From the NCBI GenBank assembly GCA_028825045.1, contig JAPKAY010000019.1, forward strand, positions 1-61,425: a DNA stretch of 61,425 nucleotides, written 5' to 3'. Within the stretch, counting starts at the first letter, position 1. Every line of letters begins with the position of its first letter. Positions 32,642 through 43,114 of the stretch are shown here, one piece after another. The notes beneath the pieces are model-generated. The model had not been told where the DNA came from and searched no databases. It saw nothing but the letters and a program-made list of their open reading frames with translations. The position numbers were made by a program, and so were the translations under genes. This stretch comes from Halioglobus sp. GTDB taxonomy: Bacteria > Pseudomonadota > Gammaproteobacteria > Pseudomonadales > Halieaceae.

Positions 32642-34084
32642 ATGGACTCAGGTTCTACGCTGCGTGTAGAAAAAACCACTCCCCTGAAACCCGTTATCAA
32701 GAAGACGTATGTACTGGACACTAATGTCCTGTTGCACGACCCCATGGCTGTTACGGCCTTTAAGCAACACCATCTGGTCATACCCATGACCGTTCTGGAG
32801 GAATTGGACGACATCAAGGATCGGCGCGACAAAACCGTCAGCCGCGAAGCGCGGATTGCTATCGGGATGATTGATAAGGTTGTCGATGCGGCCTCCCCGC
32901 AGGAAATCCAGGCCGGCGTGCCGGTAATTGGCTCCATGCTGGAGGGACAGATGTTGGGAACGCTGGCCATTTACCCCGATCAGCGTCTGAGCGAAGATTC
33001 TGAAGTTCCCTACCTCGATGGCACCAAGGATCAGGCCAACGACAACAGGATCATCAACGTGGCATTGCGTCTGCAGGCTGAAAATCCCAAGGAGTTCGTC
33101 TGCCTGGTTACTAAGGATATCAACATGCGCATCAAGGCCAAGGGTTCGGGCTTGATGCATGTGGAAGACTATCGCCGCGATCGTGTGCTTGATGATATCG
33201 ACCTGCTTGCCACAGGACATGAGCATTTACCCGGGGATTTTTGGTCGACTATTAGTGAGGTGGATACGCTGCGCGAGGGTGACTGTACCTTGCATCGGAT
33301 TCCGCTCAAATCACTGCCTCAGGCCTACCCCAATATGTTCGTCTACGATGACCATGAGTTCATGGCATTTGTGAAGCGTGTCGAAAGGGACTTTGTGTAT
33401 TTGCGCTGCGATAGTCGCGACAATTTGATGCATAAGCGATTCTGGGGCCTTGCACCACGCAATATGGAGCAGGCAATGGCGATGTCGCTGCTCGATGATG
33501 ACAACGTAGACATGACGGTTATGACTGGCCCTGCGGGTTCGGGTAAAACGCTGCTGGCGCTCTCTTATGGGCTGCACGCGATCCTGGAGCAACAAAAATT
33601 CAGCAAATTGATTGTGGCACGTTCAACGCCGCCCATCGCGGAAGATATTGGCTTCCTGCCCGGAACTGAGGAGGAGAAAATGGCACCCTGGCTGGCGGCC
33701 TTTGATGATAACCTGGAGATTCTGCACGGTACGGACGAGTCCTGTAATGGAAGCATTAGCTATGTCAAAGAGCGGGCAAACATTCAGTTCAAGTCACTGA
33801 ATTTTATGCGCGGTCGTTCCTTTAATAACGCCTATATCATAATCGATGAAGCTCAGGGTCTAACCCAGTTTCAACTCAAGTCGGTGATCAGTCGGGTAGG
33901 GGCAGACTCGAAAATTGTGGTGCTGGGCAACCTGGCCCAAATTGACAACAAGTACATCTCCCCACTCACCTCGGGCTTGACCTACCTGGTGGAGAAGAGC
34001 AAGACCTATCCGCATGCGGGAATCATGCACGTTAACGGTATTGTCCGTTCGCGCCTTGCCGCTTTTGCGGAAGAAAACCTGTAG
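32642..34084 (+). CDS. PhoH family ATPase with N-terminal PIN domain
   Basis: 480 residues. ATG at 32642 with TGAGGA 7 bases upstream; a longer start at 32555 is rejected because it lies in the C5T9 tract region. The N-terminal PIN domain (about 15-150) has YVLDTNVLLHDPMAV, EELDDIKD and CLVTKDINMR with the acidic metal ligands of PIN nucleases. The C-terminal PhoH domain (about 260-480) has a Walker A motif TGPAGSGKTLLALSYG, Walker B YIIIDEAQGLT and NLAQIDN. The PIN-PhoH architecture suggests an RNA helicase joined to an RNase, as in YlaK/PhoH2 types. Probably cytoplasmic and involved in RNA turnover. Divergent from the RNase II gene, so two RNA-decay enzymes share a regulatory region. Confidence 0.93.
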   Translation: MDSGSTLRVEKTTPLKPVIKKTYVLDTNVLLHDPMAVTAFKQHHLVIPMTVLEELDDIKDRRDKTVSREARIAIGMIDKVVDAASPQEIQAGVPVIGSMLEGQMLGTLAIYPDQRLSEDSEVPYLDGTKDQANDNRIINVALRLQAENPKEFVCLVTKDINMRIKAKGSGLMHVEDYRRDRVLDDIDLLATGHEHLPGDFWSTISEVDTLREGDCTLHRIPLKSLPQAYPNMFVYDDHEFMAFVKRVERDFVYLRCDSRDNLMHKRFWGLAPRNMEQAMAMSLLDDDNVDMTVMTGPAGSGKTLLALSYGLHAILEQQKFSKLIVARSTPPIAEDIGFLPGTEEEKMAPWLAAFDDNLEILHGTDESCNGSISYVKERANIQFKSLNFMRGRSFNNAYIIIDEAQGLTQFQLKSVISRVGADSKIVVLGNLAQIDNKYISPLTSGLTYLVEKSKTYPHAGIMHVNGIVRSRLAAFAEENL

Positions 34085-34093
34085 CGCTCATCA

Positions 34094-34119
34094 GCACGGC
34101 CCTGTGCAAGGGGTCGTGC
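34094..34119 (+). terminator. hairpin after the PhoH gene
   Basis: GCACGGCCC and GGGTCGTGC form a 9-bp stem with one G-T pair and an 8-base loop, starting 10 bases after the PhoH stop codon. No T-run follows. It is a strong stem and a good 3'-end candidate, but proof of termination is lacking. Confidence 0.4.
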
Positions 34120-34189
34120 GCTTGGCGACGGTGAGAAATAAACGGCAGGCTTGATTACCTGGGCGGGCATACACGGTACACTTCGCCCT

Positions 34190-35038
34190 ATGGATAGACT
34201 CTTCATTTTGTTTCAACATCTGGTGCCGCAGCACCTATTGTCCCGGTGCACCGGTGTGCTCGCCGAATTGCGTCACCCAATAGGATTAAAGAACTGGGCT
34301 ATTGCGCAATTCATCCGCCGGTTCGGTGTCGATATGGCCGAGGCGGCCGTACCTGACCATACGCAGTACTCCTGCTTCAACGATTTTTTCACCCGACCGT
34401 TGCGTGAAGGTGCGCGTCCACTCGCCGAGGCGGATATTCTCTGCCCGGCTGATGGTGCGATCAGTCAGTTGGGGGGGATATCGAACGGTTTGTTGTTTCA
34501 GGCGAAGGGCCGCTATTTTTCGGCGGAAGACTTGTTGGGTGGTGATGAAAAACGCGCCGTCCAGTTCGACGGTGGACAGTTTGCCACGATTTATTTATCG
34601 CCGAAGGACTACCATCGCGTGCATATGCCGGTAGCGGGTCGGCTGACGGCCACTTGTTATATTCCCGGGCAATTGTTTTCGGTCAATGGTGTAACGGCTG
34701 ACAACGTCGATCGCCTGTTCGCCCGTAATGAACGGTTGGTGTGTTATTTCGACACTGAGTTTGGTCCGATGGCGATGATTTTGGTGGGGGCGATGGTGGT
34801 TGCGGGAATTGAAACGGTTTGGGCGGGGCGTGTAGCGCCGCCGCCGCGGCGTCCTGTGACGGTGGATTACCAGAGCTTGCCGGTGCCGGTTGAGCTGGCC
34901 AAAGGTGAGGAGATGGGTCGCTTTTGTCTGGGTTCTACGGTTATTTTGTTGTTTCCTGAGGGTGCCGTCACTCTTGATGATGCTTACCGGCCTGGGAGTG
35001 ATACTCGCATGGGAGAACGGTTCGGTGCGCGCCAGTAG
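34190..35038 (+). CDS. psd: phosphatidylserine decarboxylase
   Basis: 282 residues from the ATG at 34190; the TTG at 34151 would add 13 unlikely residues. It makes phosphatidylethanolamine from phosphatidylserine at the inner membrane. The protein is made as a proenzyme and cleaves itself at the motif LGST (near residue 246), where Ser becomes the pyruvoyl group. Other family motifs are YSCFNDFFTRPLR, CPADGAISQLG, YLSPKDYHRVHMPV, DTEFGPMAMILVGAMVV and the LGST context RFCLGSTVILLF. Shorter than E. coli Psd (322). psd next to rsgA and orn is the gammaproteobacterial order. Confidence 0.97.
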   Translation: MDRLFILFQHLVPQHLLSRCTGVLAELRHPIGLKNWAIAQFIRRFGVDMAEAAVPDHTQYSCFNDFFTRPLREGARPLAEADILCPADGAISQLGGISNGLLFQAKGRYFSAEDLLGGDEKRAVQFDGGQFATIYLSPKDYHRVHMPVAGRLTATCYIPGQLFSVNGVTADNVDRLFARNERLVCYFDTEFGPMAMILVGAMVVAGIETVWAGRVAPPPRRPVTVDYQSLPVPVELAKGEEMGRFCLGSTVILLFPEGAVTLDDAYRPGSDTRMGERFGARQ

Positions 35039-35109
35039 AGCCGATCAACGCTGTGTGAACAATAGGGCCGCCTTTAAACTCGCAAGACCGGCTAGATGGC
35101 ACCGTACTC

Positions 35110-36123
35110 TTAGTTATCCTCCAGGCTGGCAACAATGCGTCGATAACTATCCAGTCGTCGTTCGCTAACAGCACCAGAGTCGGCAGCCGCAAGAATCGCA
35201 CACCCTGGCTCATGCTCATGCTGGCAATCGCGAAATTTACAGGTCCCCAGTAAAGGAAGAAATTCCCGAAAGCCCTGCTCCACCTGCTCCTTGCTCATAT
35301 GCCACAGCCCAAACTCCCGGATACCCGGAGAATCAATCAGCGTGCCACCGCAGGTGAGGTGAAGTAGCTGGGCCGTGGTGGTGGTGTGGGTTCCCTTCTG
35401 CGTACTTTCCGACAGCGCACCCACGCGAATATCCGCATCCGGCAGCAGCGCATTTACCAGCGAGGACTTACCCACGCCCGATTGCCCCACGAAAACACTG
35501 GTTCGTTCGCTCAGCGCAGCGTGAAGCTCCTCCATACCGCTGTCCATGATGGAGGTGTGTAACACCCGATATCCCAGCGCGGGATAAATTGATAGAAGTT
35601 CATCCATAGCCTTTTGTCGTTCAGCATCAGGCGTTAGCAAATCCATTTTATTCAGTAGAATAACCGGCTCGATCTCCACCGCTTCTGCCGCTACCAGATA
35701 GCGATCAATAAGGTTGGCGTGTGGTTCTGGCAGCGGCGCGATCACCAGCAGTATCTGGTCGATATTGGCAGCGACAGGCTTCAGCTTGCCGTAGGGATCT
35801 GGACGGGACAGCACGCTGTGGCGTTCTTGCTGTGCGACCACCACGCCCATGGGTTCGCCCTCGCACCAGACAACTTTATCACCGGTTACCAGGCCTTCCA
35901 GGTTCGCTCGAAGATGACAGCGTTGGCTTTCTCCCGGCGCTGATTCCACGGCCACCTGTGTGCCGTAGTGCGCAACAACCAGACCCTCTTGCTCAGGTCC
36001 CAGTTCGCCGGCGGTAAGCGCAGCCTGCGCGTCCGAATCGCGCCTTGCTGCTCGCTTGGCGCGCTCATCCTGAATTTTTTCGATGCGCCAAGCCTGTTGC
36101 CGGCTTAGCTTGCGTTTACTCAT
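35110..36123 (-). CDS. rsgA: ribosome small subunit-dependent GTPase A
   Basis: 337 residues from the ATG at 36123 ([10 protein letters not shown]); the frame stays open to 36321 over the orn start, but only this start matches the family. An OB-fold domain comes first (about 40-110), then a circularly permuted GTPase with LLNKMDLL (G4), [15 protein letters not shown] (G1), [11 protein letters not shown] (G2 region) and [11 protein letters not shown] (G3). A zinc-binding region follows: [14 protein letters not shown]. It helps maturation of the 30S subunit. Minus strand, convergent with psd and divergent from orn, as in E. coli. Confidence 0.97.
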   Translation of the reverse strand: MSKRKLSRQQAWRIEKIQDERAKRAARRDSDAQAALTAGELGPEQEGLVVAHYGTQVAVESAPGESQRCHLRANLEGLVTGDKVVWCEGEPMGVVVAQQERHSVLSRPDPYGKLKPVAANIDQILLVIAPLPEPHANLIDRYLVAAEAVEIEPVILLNKMDLLTPDAERQKAMDELLSIYPALGYRVLHTSIMDSGMEELHAALSERTSVFVGQSGVGKSSLVNALLPDADIRVGALSESTQKGTHTTTTAQLLHLTCGGTLIDSPGIREFGLWHMSKEQVEQGFREFLPLLGTCKFRDCQHEHEPGCAILAAADSGAVSERRLDSYRRIVASLEDN

Positions 36124-36208
36124 GCGCCCATTATTGGGTGACGGGCTTGGTCTGTCGAGGCAATTTGTTACACTGCCCATCCTTCTTGGAGTCCGGGGCA
36201 AACAGCCG

Positions 36209-36754
36209 ATGCAGAACGACAGCAACCTCATTTGGGTCGATATGGAGATGACCGGCCTGAATCCGGACGAGGATGTAGTGATAGAGATCGCGACCATCGT
36301 CACCGATACCGAGCTCAACACACTGGCCGAAGGGCCCGTGATCGCGTTGCATCAGACCGACGCCAGACTCGATGGCATGGATGAGTGGAATACCTCTCAT
36401 CACACCAGTTCCGGTCTGGTGGATAGGGTGAAGGCCAGTCAGTATGACGAAAAGCAGGCTACCCGGGAGACCATCGCCTTCCTCAAAGCGTGGGTGCCTG
36501 CGGGTGCTTCTCCCATGTGTGGCAACACAATTTGCCAGGATCGGCGCTTTATGGTCCGGCACATGCCGGCCCTGGAGCGCTACTTCCATTATCGGAATCT
36601 GGATGTCAGCACCCTGAAAATTTTAATGCAGCGCTGGCGGCCAGAACTGGAATCGGGATTCACCAAGACGGGCACTCATCTGGCGCTTGACGATATTCGT
36701 GAGTCGATTAACGAGATGCGCTACTACCGAGAGCATTTTCTCAAGCTGGCATAG
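36209..36754 (+). CDS. orn: oligoribonuclease
   Basis: 181 residues from the ATG at 36209; the ORF is open upstream to 36083, but the family starts here ([17 protein letters not shown]). It hydrolyses 2-5 nt RNA fragments and pGpG to mononucleotides. DEDDh motifs: DMEMTGL with the first two acids, [28 protein letters not shown] and [13 protein letters not shown]. Length equals E. coli Orn (181). Its 3' end overlaps the end of queG by 14 bp on the opposite strand. Divergent from rsgA, 85 bp between starts. Confidence 0.97.
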   Translation: MQNDSNLIWVDMEMTGLNPDEDVVIEIATIVTDTELNTLAEGPVIALHQTDARLDGMDEWNTSHHTSSGLVDRVKASQYDEKQATRETIAFLKAWVPAGASPMCGNTICQDRRFMVRHMPALERYFHYRNLDVSTLKILMQRWRPELESGFTKTGTHLALDDIRESINEMRYYREHFLKLA

Positions 36755-37817
36755 CGCCGTGTTGTTGTAAGGCCCAGGTGATGTGTTCCTGAACCAGCGG
36801 CGATGGATAGTCCAGTCGATGCACAAGAGCATCCACTATTGCGTCGGAACGCGGCGCGTTGCCCAGTGCCACAGCCAGGTTGCGCAACCAGCGTTCGTAG
36901 CCAATACGGCGAATCGCCGAGCCCTCGGTTTTGGCGAGGAAAGTGTCCTCATCCCACAGTAAAAGCTCTACCAGTTCTACATCTGCCAGTCCGTGTCGCG
37001 GGCTGAAGTCTCCCTCTGCGGTGGCCTGTGCAAATTTGTTCCAGGGGCAGCATAGCTGGCAGTCGTCGCAACCGAAAATACGGTTGCCCATTAGCGGTCG
37101 CAATTCGGGGTCTATGCTGCCGTGATGTTCAATGGTTAAGTAAGAGATGCATTTGCGCGCATCCAGCTCAAAGGGTCCAGTGAACGCATCTGTCGGACAA
37201 ACCTCCAGGCAGGCGGTGCAGGTGCCACAATGTTTGCTGGTGTGTGGAGCGTCTATGGGTAGTGGTAGGTTGGTGTAAATTTCCCCAAGGAAAAACCAGG
37301 ATCCCGCATCGGCATTGATTAGCATGGTGTTTTTGGCAATCCAGCCTAGTCCCGCCTGTTCGGCGATGGCCCTCTCCAAAACAGGGGCGCTGTCGACGAA
37401 GGCCCGGTACTGGCCACTCCCGACTTCTTCTTCAATTCGACTTGCCAATTGAGACAGGCGTTTGCGAATCAGTTTGTGGTAATCACGACCCAGCGTATAC
37501 CGGGAGATATAGGCTTTTTCTGGCGAGGCGAGAATTTCGAGTTCCTGCGTATTGCGATCGAGGTAGTCCATGCGCAGGGAAAGAACGCGCAGAGTCCCGG
37601 GCACTAATTCCTGGGGTCGTGCGCGCTTGCTGCCGTGTCGTGCCATGTAGTCCATGCTGCCGTGATAACCAGCAGCTAGCCACTTTTGCAGATAGGCTTC
37701 GTGTTCACCTAGGTCGACTCCGGTGATGCCCAGCTGTTGAAACCCGAGTTCAGTGGCCCATTGGCGCATCTTTTGCACCAGTGCCGAGTAGTCCGAAGAT
37801 GTAAGTTGTTGGGGCAA
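36741..37817 (-). CDS. queG: epoxyqueuosine reductase
   Basis: 358 residues (E. coli 379). The start is a TTG at 37817, since the family has about 15 residues before the [16 protein letters not shown] motif and no ATG is available. It uses a cobalamin cofactor and two [4Fe-4S] clusters to make queuosine in the wobble base of some tRNAs. The cluster motifs are [16 protein letters not shown] and [14 protein letters not shown]. An N-terminal nitroreductase-like part and a C-terminal HEAT-like stretch ([19 protein letters not shown]) complete it. It is divergent from nnr, 123 bp between starts. Confidence 0.96.
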   Translation of the reverse strand: MPQQLTSSDYSALVQKMRQWATELGFQQLGITGVDLGEHEAYLQKWLAAGYHGSMDYMARHGSKRARPQELVPGTLRVLSLRMDYLDRNTQELEILASPEKAYISRYTLGRDYHKLIRKRLSQLASRIEEEVGSGQYRAFVDSAPVLERAIAEQAGLGWIAKNTMLINADAGSWFFLGEIYTNLPLPIDAPHTSKHCGTCTACLEVCPTDAFTGPFELDARKCISYLTIEHHGSIDPELRPLMGNRIFGCDDCQLCCPWNKFAQATAEGDFSPRHGLADVELVELLLWDEDTFLAKTEGSAIRRIGYERWLRNLAVALGNAPRSDAIVDALVHRLDYPSPLVQEHITWALQQHGAMPA

Positions 37818-37940
37818 ATTGGAACGACCGTTGGGAGAGAGCTAGGTATAATTCTGACAGAACTGCAATTAATGAGTGTACTTCTTTCTAGCACCCGCTG
37901 CTTCCAAAGAAGGCAAATCTTCACTGTCACAGGGAGTGAA

Positions 37941-39422
37941 ATGCTAGGCACTGAAAAACTCTACACCGCCGCGCAAACGCGCGCCCTGGATCACTGCGCC
38001 ATTCACAATCACAGCATCCCCGGGATCGTGCTGATGGCTCGCGCCGCTGAAGTGGCTTTCAGCTATCTTCTCGAAGTCTGGCCCCAGCCAACTTGTCTGC
38101 AGGTATTGTGCGGCACGGGTAACAATGGCGGTGATGGTTTTCTCATAGCCGATCTGGCACACAAGCGTGGCATCGAGGTTGTGGTATTCCAGCTGGGAGA
38201 CCCCGACAAGACCGAAGGCGATGCGCTACGGGCCCGGCAACAGGCACTGGCCAATGGGGTAGAGATGGTGCCCTTTGGCAGTGTTGCGCTAAACGCCACT
38301 GGGGTGATTGTCGATGCCATGCTGGGTACAGGTCTGAGCGGAGAGGTACGTGGTGCTTATGTCGAAGCGATCGAGCTTGTTAATGCCAGCGGCCTGCCGA
38401 CATTGGCTGTGGATATCCCCTCGGGGCTATGCGCCGATACTGGCAGAGTGCTGGGTAGCGCGGTGCGTGCTGATCTTACCGTCACGTTCATTGGTTTAAA
38501 GCGAGGGCTGTTTACACTGCAGGCGCCAGACTATACCGGTGCCATGCAGTTCTCTGATTTGGGAGTGCCTGCGGAAGTCTATGCCGAAGTGCCCGTGGAT
38601 TGTTCCCGCTTGGAACTGGAGCCGCTTCTGGAAAGCCTGCCATCTCGACCTGTGACGGCCCACAAGGGGCTGTATGGCACGGTACTGATCATGGGTGGAG
38701 ACTACGGAATGGCAGGTGCTGCGGTTTTGGCCGCTGAAGCTGCGCTGCGCTGCGGCGCGGGCCTGGTGCAGGTGGCCACAAGGCCGGAGCACGTGGCGGC
38801 GTTGGTGGCCAGAGTGCCGGAGGTCATGGCAAAGGGTGTTAATTCGCAGCAAGAATTTGCTCCGTTGCTGGAATCCGCCGATGTCATCGTCGTGGGCCCG
38901 GGACTGGGGCTGGCTTCTTGGTCGGTGCAGGGACTTCAACTGGCGCTTGCGTCCGGCAGGCCACTGGTTCTTGATGCCGATGCCCTTAACTTGTTGGCTG
39001 CCGGGAAGGTAAAGAATTTTGCTCCCGCGAATAACTACATACTGACACCCCACCCGGGAGAGGCCGCCCGCCTGTTGAACTGTTCCACGGCCGACGTACA
39101 GTCCGATCGGTTCGCCGCTGTGCGTGCGCTGCAACTGCGCTTTGGCGGTGTGGTTGTGCTGAAAGGAAACGGCAGCTTGATTGCGACAGCTGAGCAGGTA
39201 TTGCTCAGTGATTATGGTAATCCCGGAATGGCCAGTGGTGGGATGGGTGACGTTCTCAGTGGTGTGCTTGGTGCACTGTTGGCTCAGCATGTACCCGCCG
39301 CTGAAGCCGCGGCCCTGGGGGTATGCCTGCACGGTGCGGCCGCAGATATTGCCGCCGAGGGCGGTATGCGCGGTTTGGTTGCATCTGACCTTATTCCTCC
39401 TATGCGCTTGCTGCTGGGATGA
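37941..39422 (+). CDS. nnr: bifunctional NAD(P)H-hydrate epimerase/dehydratase
   Basis: 493 residues (E. coli 515) from the ATG at 37941 with GGGAG before it. The N-terminal YjeF_N domain (about 1-210) with [14 protein letters not shown] isomerises damaged NAD(P)H hydrates. The C-terminal carbohydrate-kinase-like domain (about 225-490) with [11 protein letters not shown] and [18 protein letters not shown] dehydrates them, usually with ADP. A TATAAT box at 37847-37852 may start the long plus-strand operon, but no good -35 element matches it. Overlaps tsaE by 4 bp (ATGA). Confidence 0.96.
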   Translation: MLGTEKLYTAAQTRALDHCAIHNHSIPGIVLMARAAEVAFSYLLEVWPQPTCLQVLCGTGNNGGDGFLIADLAHKRGIEVVVFQLGDPDKTEGDALRARQQALANGVEMVPFGSVALNATGVIVDAMLGTGLSGEVRGAYVEAIELVNASGLPTLAVDIPSGLCADTGRVLGSAVRADLTVTFIGLKRGLFTLQAPDYTGAMQFSDLGVPAEVYAEVPVDCSRLELEPLLESLPSRPVTAHKGLYGTVLIMGGDYGMAGAAVLAAEAALRCGAGLVQVATRPEHVAALVARVPEVMAKGVNSQQEFAPLLESADVIVVGPGLGLASWSVQGLQLALASGRPLVLDADALNLLAAGKVKNFAPANNYILTPHPGEAARLLNCSTADVQSDRFAAVRALQLRFGGVVVLKGNGSLIATAEQVLLSDYGNPGMASGGMGDVLSGVLGALLAQHVPAAEAAALGVCLHGAAADIAAEGGMRGLVASDLIPPMRLLLG

Positions 39423-39913
39423 CATCGGAGCAATTTACATTTACCGCACCCGATGAGGAGGCCATGTTGTCCTTGGGGGCGCGCCTTGCTGCGGTTTGTG
39501 AGCCAGGTGCTGTGCTGTATTTGCGCGGAGATCTGGGTATGGGGAAAACCACGCTGAGTCGTGGTTTTATTCAGTCGCTGGGACACAAAGGCGCCGTAAA
39601 AAGTCCCACCTACACGTTGGTGGAGCCCTATCAGTTAGACAAGTTAAAAGTTTTTCATTTTGATCTGTATCGATTGGAAGATCCCGAAGAGCTCGAGTTT
39701 ATGGGAATCCGAGATTATTTTGGTGATTTTTCGGTTTGCCTGGTGGAATGGGCCGAGAGGGGCTTGGGCGCTTTGCCCCCAGCGGATTTAGTGATTACCA
39801 TAGAGCGGGAAGGCCAGGGGCGTCGATTGGCATATAGTGCAACGACAACACTCGGCAAGCGGATGCTTGCGCGCGTGCAACCCAATGCCGACGTGGGGGG
39901 CGCTGGCGTTTAG
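39419..39913 (+). CDS. tsaE: tRNA threonylcarbamoyladenosine biosynthesis ATPase TsaE
   Basis: 164 residues (E. coli 153). Starts on ATGA overlapping the nnr stop. P-loop ATPase with Walker [17 protein letters not shown] (about 39-54), then [27 protein letters not shown] and LVEWAERG. TsaE works with TsaB, TsaC and TsaD to make t6A37 on ANN-decoding tRNAs. The gene is a constant neighbour of nnr and amiB in gammaproteobacteria. The other Tsa genes are not in the window. Confidence 0.96.
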   Translation: MTSEQFTFTAPDEEAMLSLGARLAAVCEPGAVLYLRGDLGMGKTTLSRGFIQSLGHKGAVKSPTYTLVEPYQLDKLKVFHFDLYRLEDPEELEFMGIRDYFGDFSVCLVEWAERGLGALPPADLVITIEREGQGRRLAYSATTTLGKRMLARVQPNADVGGAGV

Positions 39914-39952
39914 AAGGTGACGTATAAAAAAGTAACACCGGGCGGGAGTGAT

Positions 39953-41251
39953 ATGAACAGGGCGTGGACCTTAATAGTCCTGGGGTTTTTAACAGTGTCC
40001 TCTTCATGGGCAGCGGAGGTGCACGATGTGCGCTTGTGGCGTGCGCCCGATCACACGCGGATTGTTTTTGATCTCACCGGACCGGCGCAGCACAAGCTTA
40101 TTATGCTGTCTAATCCCAGCCGGATCGTGCTGGATATTCAAGATACGCAACTTCGTGCTGAACTGTCTCGTCTGAAACTGACGGATACACCGGTGCAGCT
40201 GATCCGCTCCGGTGTTCGTGATGGCGATGACCTGCGCATTGTGTTGGAAATGGGTGTCCAGGTCGATCCCCGGAGTTTTGCACTGAAGGCCAACGAGCAG
40301 GCGGGAGATCGTCTGGTGCTGGATTTATACGATCAGCAGGTCAGGGTTGCGGAAGTTAAAAAAAGCGTTAAGCAATCGGCCAAGCGCGACATTATTATTG
40401 CCATTGATGCAGGTCACGGTGGTGAAGACCCGGGGGCGCTTGGCCCTGGTCGAGTGCGGGAAAAAGATGTGGTCCTTGCTATCGCCAAAGAGCTGAGTGC
40501 GTTGTTTAAGGCCGACACCGGTTTTCAGTCCACCATGATTCGTAGCGGTGACTACTATGTCAGCCTTCGCGGGCGCAGAGATCTGGCGCGGAAACGACAG
40601 GCCGATTTGTTCGTCTCCATCCACGCCGACGCATTTAAGCGCAAGCAAGCGAACGGCGCATCGGTGTATGCCCTGTCGACCCGGGGTGCCACCAGTACAG
40701 CGGCATCCTATCTGGCAAAGCGGGAAAATGCGGCCGACCTTGTCGGTGGTGTAACCCTCTCTGATAAAGACGATCTACTTGCCGGGGTGCTGGCCGATTT
40801 GTCCATGACATCCACACTGGATACCAGCCTGAAGCTCGGCGACAAGGTTTTGCGGAATGTCGACGATGTCGCCAGGTTGCACAAAAAAAACGTCGAGCAG
40901 GCAGGCTTCGCGGTCCTAAAATCACCGGATATCCCTTCAATTCTGGTTGAAACGGGATTTATCTCCAATCCGCAGGAATCCAAAAAACTCGCTACGCGAA
41001 GTTATCAAAAGCGCATGGCGCACGCGATTCACCGGGGAATTCGTGACTGGTTCCTGGCGCACCCGCCTTCAGGCACGCTCTTGGCGTGGCAGAAAAAGCA
41101 GGGCGGCCAACAGTACGTCATCGCCAGAGGTGATACACTGTCAGCCATCGCCCAGCGCTTCAGTATTTCCCTGGCAGATCTCAAGAGCTACAACAGTATC
41201 ACCAGCTCGAAGATCATGGTGGGGCAGAAGCTGACTATACCTAACAGCTGA
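39953..41251 (+). CDS. amiB: N-acetylmuramoyl-L-alanine amidase with AMIN and LysM domains
   Basis: 432 residues (E. coli AmiB 445). ATG at 39953 with GGGAG five bases upstream; the GTG at 39917 is rejected. Signal peptide about 1-22. The AMIN domain (about 25-125) targets the division site. The zinc amidase (about 145-375) shows [36 protein letters not shown] and [13 protein letters not shown]-terminal LysM (about 388-432, [16 protein letters not shown]) binds peptidoglycan. It cleaves the stem peptide from glycan during cell separation and is activated by EnvC/NlpD-type partners in relatives. Third gene of the operon, before mutL. Confidence 0.95.
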   Translation: MNRAWTLIVLGFLTVSSSWAAEVHDVRLWRAPDHTRIVFDLTGPAQHKLIMLSNPSRIVLDIQDTQLRAELSRLKLTDTPVQLIRSGVRDGDDLRIVLEMGVQVDPRSFALKANEQAGDRLVLDLYDQQVRVAEVKKSVKQSAKRDIIIAIDAGHGGEDPGALGPGRVREKDVVLAIAKELSALFKADTGFQSTMIRSGDYYVSLRGRRDLARKRQADLFVSIHADAFKRKQANGASVYALSTRGATSTAASYLAKRENAADLVGGVTLSDKDDLLAGVLADLSMTSTLDTSLKLGDKVLRNVDDVARLHKKNVEQAGFAVLKSPDIPSILVETGFISNPQESKKLATRSYQKRMAHAIHRGIRDWFLAHPPSGTLLAWQKKQGGQQYVIARGDTLSAIAQRFSISLADLKSYNSITSSKIMVGQKLTIPNS

Positions 41252-41265
41252 AAACTATCGTCTCA

Positions 41266-43107
41266 ATGTCCCGAATTCACTTGCTCAATTCACGGCTGGC
41301 TAACCAGATCGCAGCTGGGGAAGTGGTCGAGCGCCCCGCATCTGTGGCGAAAGAGGTGTTGGAGAACAGTTTGGACGCGGGCGCAACCCGCGTGGAAGTT
41401 GACGTCGAATCTGGCGGCTCCAAGCTGATTCGAATTCGCGACAATGGCAGCGGAATTCCCAGTGACGATATGACCCTCGCGCTTGCCCGTCACGCTACCA
41501 GTAAGATTGCATCGCTGGAAGACCTTGAGCGGGTAGGTAGCCTTGGGTTTCGTGGAGAGGCTTTGGCCAGTATTGGCTCCGTTTCGAGACTGACCCTGAC
41601 AAGTAATGCTAATGAGGTCGGTAGTGAAGGCTGCAGTGCCGCTTGTGAAGGGCGCGATATGGAAGTTCAGCTCAAGCCCGCGTCACATCCCCAGGGCACC
41701 ACCGTGGAAGTGCGAGACCTGTTTTTTAACACCCCGGCCAGGCGCAAATTTCTGCGTAAGGAAAAAACCGAGTTCAACCATCTTGAAGAAGTGGTTAAGC
41801 GTCTCGCCCTGTCGCGTTTCGATGTGGCATTTTCCCTGCGCCACAATGGCAAGGTGATACACAATTTGAAGGCGGCGGCTGCGCAAACAGAACGGCAGCG
41901 TCGGGTCGCTGCTGTCTGCGGACCTGCCTTTATGGAGCAGGCCATCGCCATCGAGTCGGAAGTTCCGCCTTATCGGTTAACCGGTTGGGTAGGGTTGCCC
42001 ACTTTTTCCCGCAGTCAGGCGGATCTGCAGTACTTTTTTGTCAACGGCCGGGTTATTCGTGACCGCTTGATTGCCCATGCGGTGAAGCAGGCCTATCGGG
42101 ATGTGCTGTATCACGGGCGACATCCGGCGTTTGTGCTTTACCTGGAACTGGACCCCGCCCAGGTCGACGTAAACGTGCACCCTACCAAGCATGAAGTGCG
42201 TTTTCGGGACGGTCGGGCCGTGCACAATTTTATTTTCTCCAGCCTACACCGCGCTCTGGCGGACGTTCGTCCTGGCCAGGAGTCGGAGCGAGACCCGCTG
42301 CCGCCGCACATGCTGTCGACACAGGACGGCATGGCGATTGATACTACAACTGGAGAAATACGCAGCCAGAGTGCCCTCGCCTGGGGAGCGTCCAGTGCGA
42401 GTCGCGAAGCTTTGCCCGGCCGCGCATATAGTTACAACGCACCCACAGCGGCTCAGGTGAGTGGTCAAATGAGCGGGTACGCGCGTTTGCACGGGATGCC
42501 CGCGGCGGGCTCCGAAGAGGAGGTGCCGCCCCTGGGTTATGCGCTGGCGCAGCTGAAAGGCATCTATATCCTGGCCGAAAATATTCACGGTCTGGTTGTG
42601 GTCGATATGCACGCCGCGCATGAGCGTATTACCTATGAGCGTCTCAAGGCAGCTCGCGCTGACACGGGCATTCTTAGCCAGCCGCTACTAGTGCCGCAAT
42701 CTGTGGCGGTCAGTCAGCGGGAAGTGGGAATCGCCAGTCAACACAGCGAGTTATTTGAGCGCCTGGGTCTGGCGGTCGAGGCGGGTGGGGAGGAATCTCT
42801 GGTGATTCGTCAAATTCCGGTGGCTTTGCGCGATTCAGACGTCGAGCAGCTGGTGCGGGATGTGCTGGCAGATTTGATTGAATTTGGCAGTTCGGAGCGT
42901 ATCGAGGCGCACATGGATGAGATTCTCTCTACCATGGCCTGTCATGGCTCCGTGCGCGCAAACCGCCGCCTCACGATTCCAGAGATGAATGCACTGCTGC
43001 GAGACATGGAAGAAACCGAGCGCTCCGGCCAGTGCAACCATGGCCGTCCGACCTGGACCCAGATGGGTCTGGAGGAGCTGGACAAGCTGTTTTTGCGCGG
43101 ACGTTGA
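41266..43107 (+). CDS. mutL: DNA mismatch repair protein MutL with endonuclease motifs
   Basis: 613 residues (E. coli 615). GHKL ATPase at the N-terminus: [30 protein letters not shown] and [13 protein letters not shown] Pro/Gly/Ser linker (about 350-420) precedes the C-terminal dimerisation domain. The latter has [12 protein letters not shown], a match to DQHA-x2-E-x4-E with Gln replaced by Met, plus ACHGSVRAN and CNHGRPTW. These are the metal-binding residues of endonucleolytic MutL and are missing in E. coli MutL, so this cell may use nicking by MutL itself and not MutH. 14 bp after amiB and 7 bp before miaA. Confidence 0.96.
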   Translation: MSRIHLLNSRLANQIAAGEVVERPASVAKEVLENSLDAGATRVEVDVESGGSKLIRIRDNGSGIPSDDMTLALARHATSKIASLEDLERVGSLGFRGEALASIGSVSRLTLTSNANEVGSEGCSAACEGRDMEVQLKPASHPQGTTVEVRDLFFNTPARRKFLRKEKTEFNHLEEVVKRLALSRFDVAFSLRHNGKVIHNLKAAAAQTERQRRVAAVCGPAFMEQAIAIESEVPPYRLTGWVGLPTFSRSQADLQYFFVNGRVIRDRLIAHAVKQAYRDVLYHGRHPAFVLYLELDPAQVDVNVHPTKHEVRFRDGRAVHNFIFSSLHRALADVRPGQESERDPLPPHMLSTQDGMAIDTTTGEIRSQSALAWGASSASREALPGRAYSYNAPTAAQVSGQMSGYARLHGMPAAGSEEEVPPLGYALAQLKGIYILAENIHGLVVVDMHAAHERITYERLKAARADTGILSQPLLVPQSVAVSQREVGIASQHSELFERLGLAVEAGGEESLVIRQIPVALRDSDVEQLVRDVLADLIEFGSSERIEAHMDEILSTMACHGSVRANRRLTIPEMNALLRDMEETERSGQCNHGRPTWTQMGLEELDKLFLRGR

Positions 43108-43114
43108 GGCGACG

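Noticed and set aside
36123..36321. N-terminal extension of RsgA across the orn start
   Set aside because: The extension does not look like an RsgA N-terminus and overlaps the orn start and its upstream region; the family start is at 36123.
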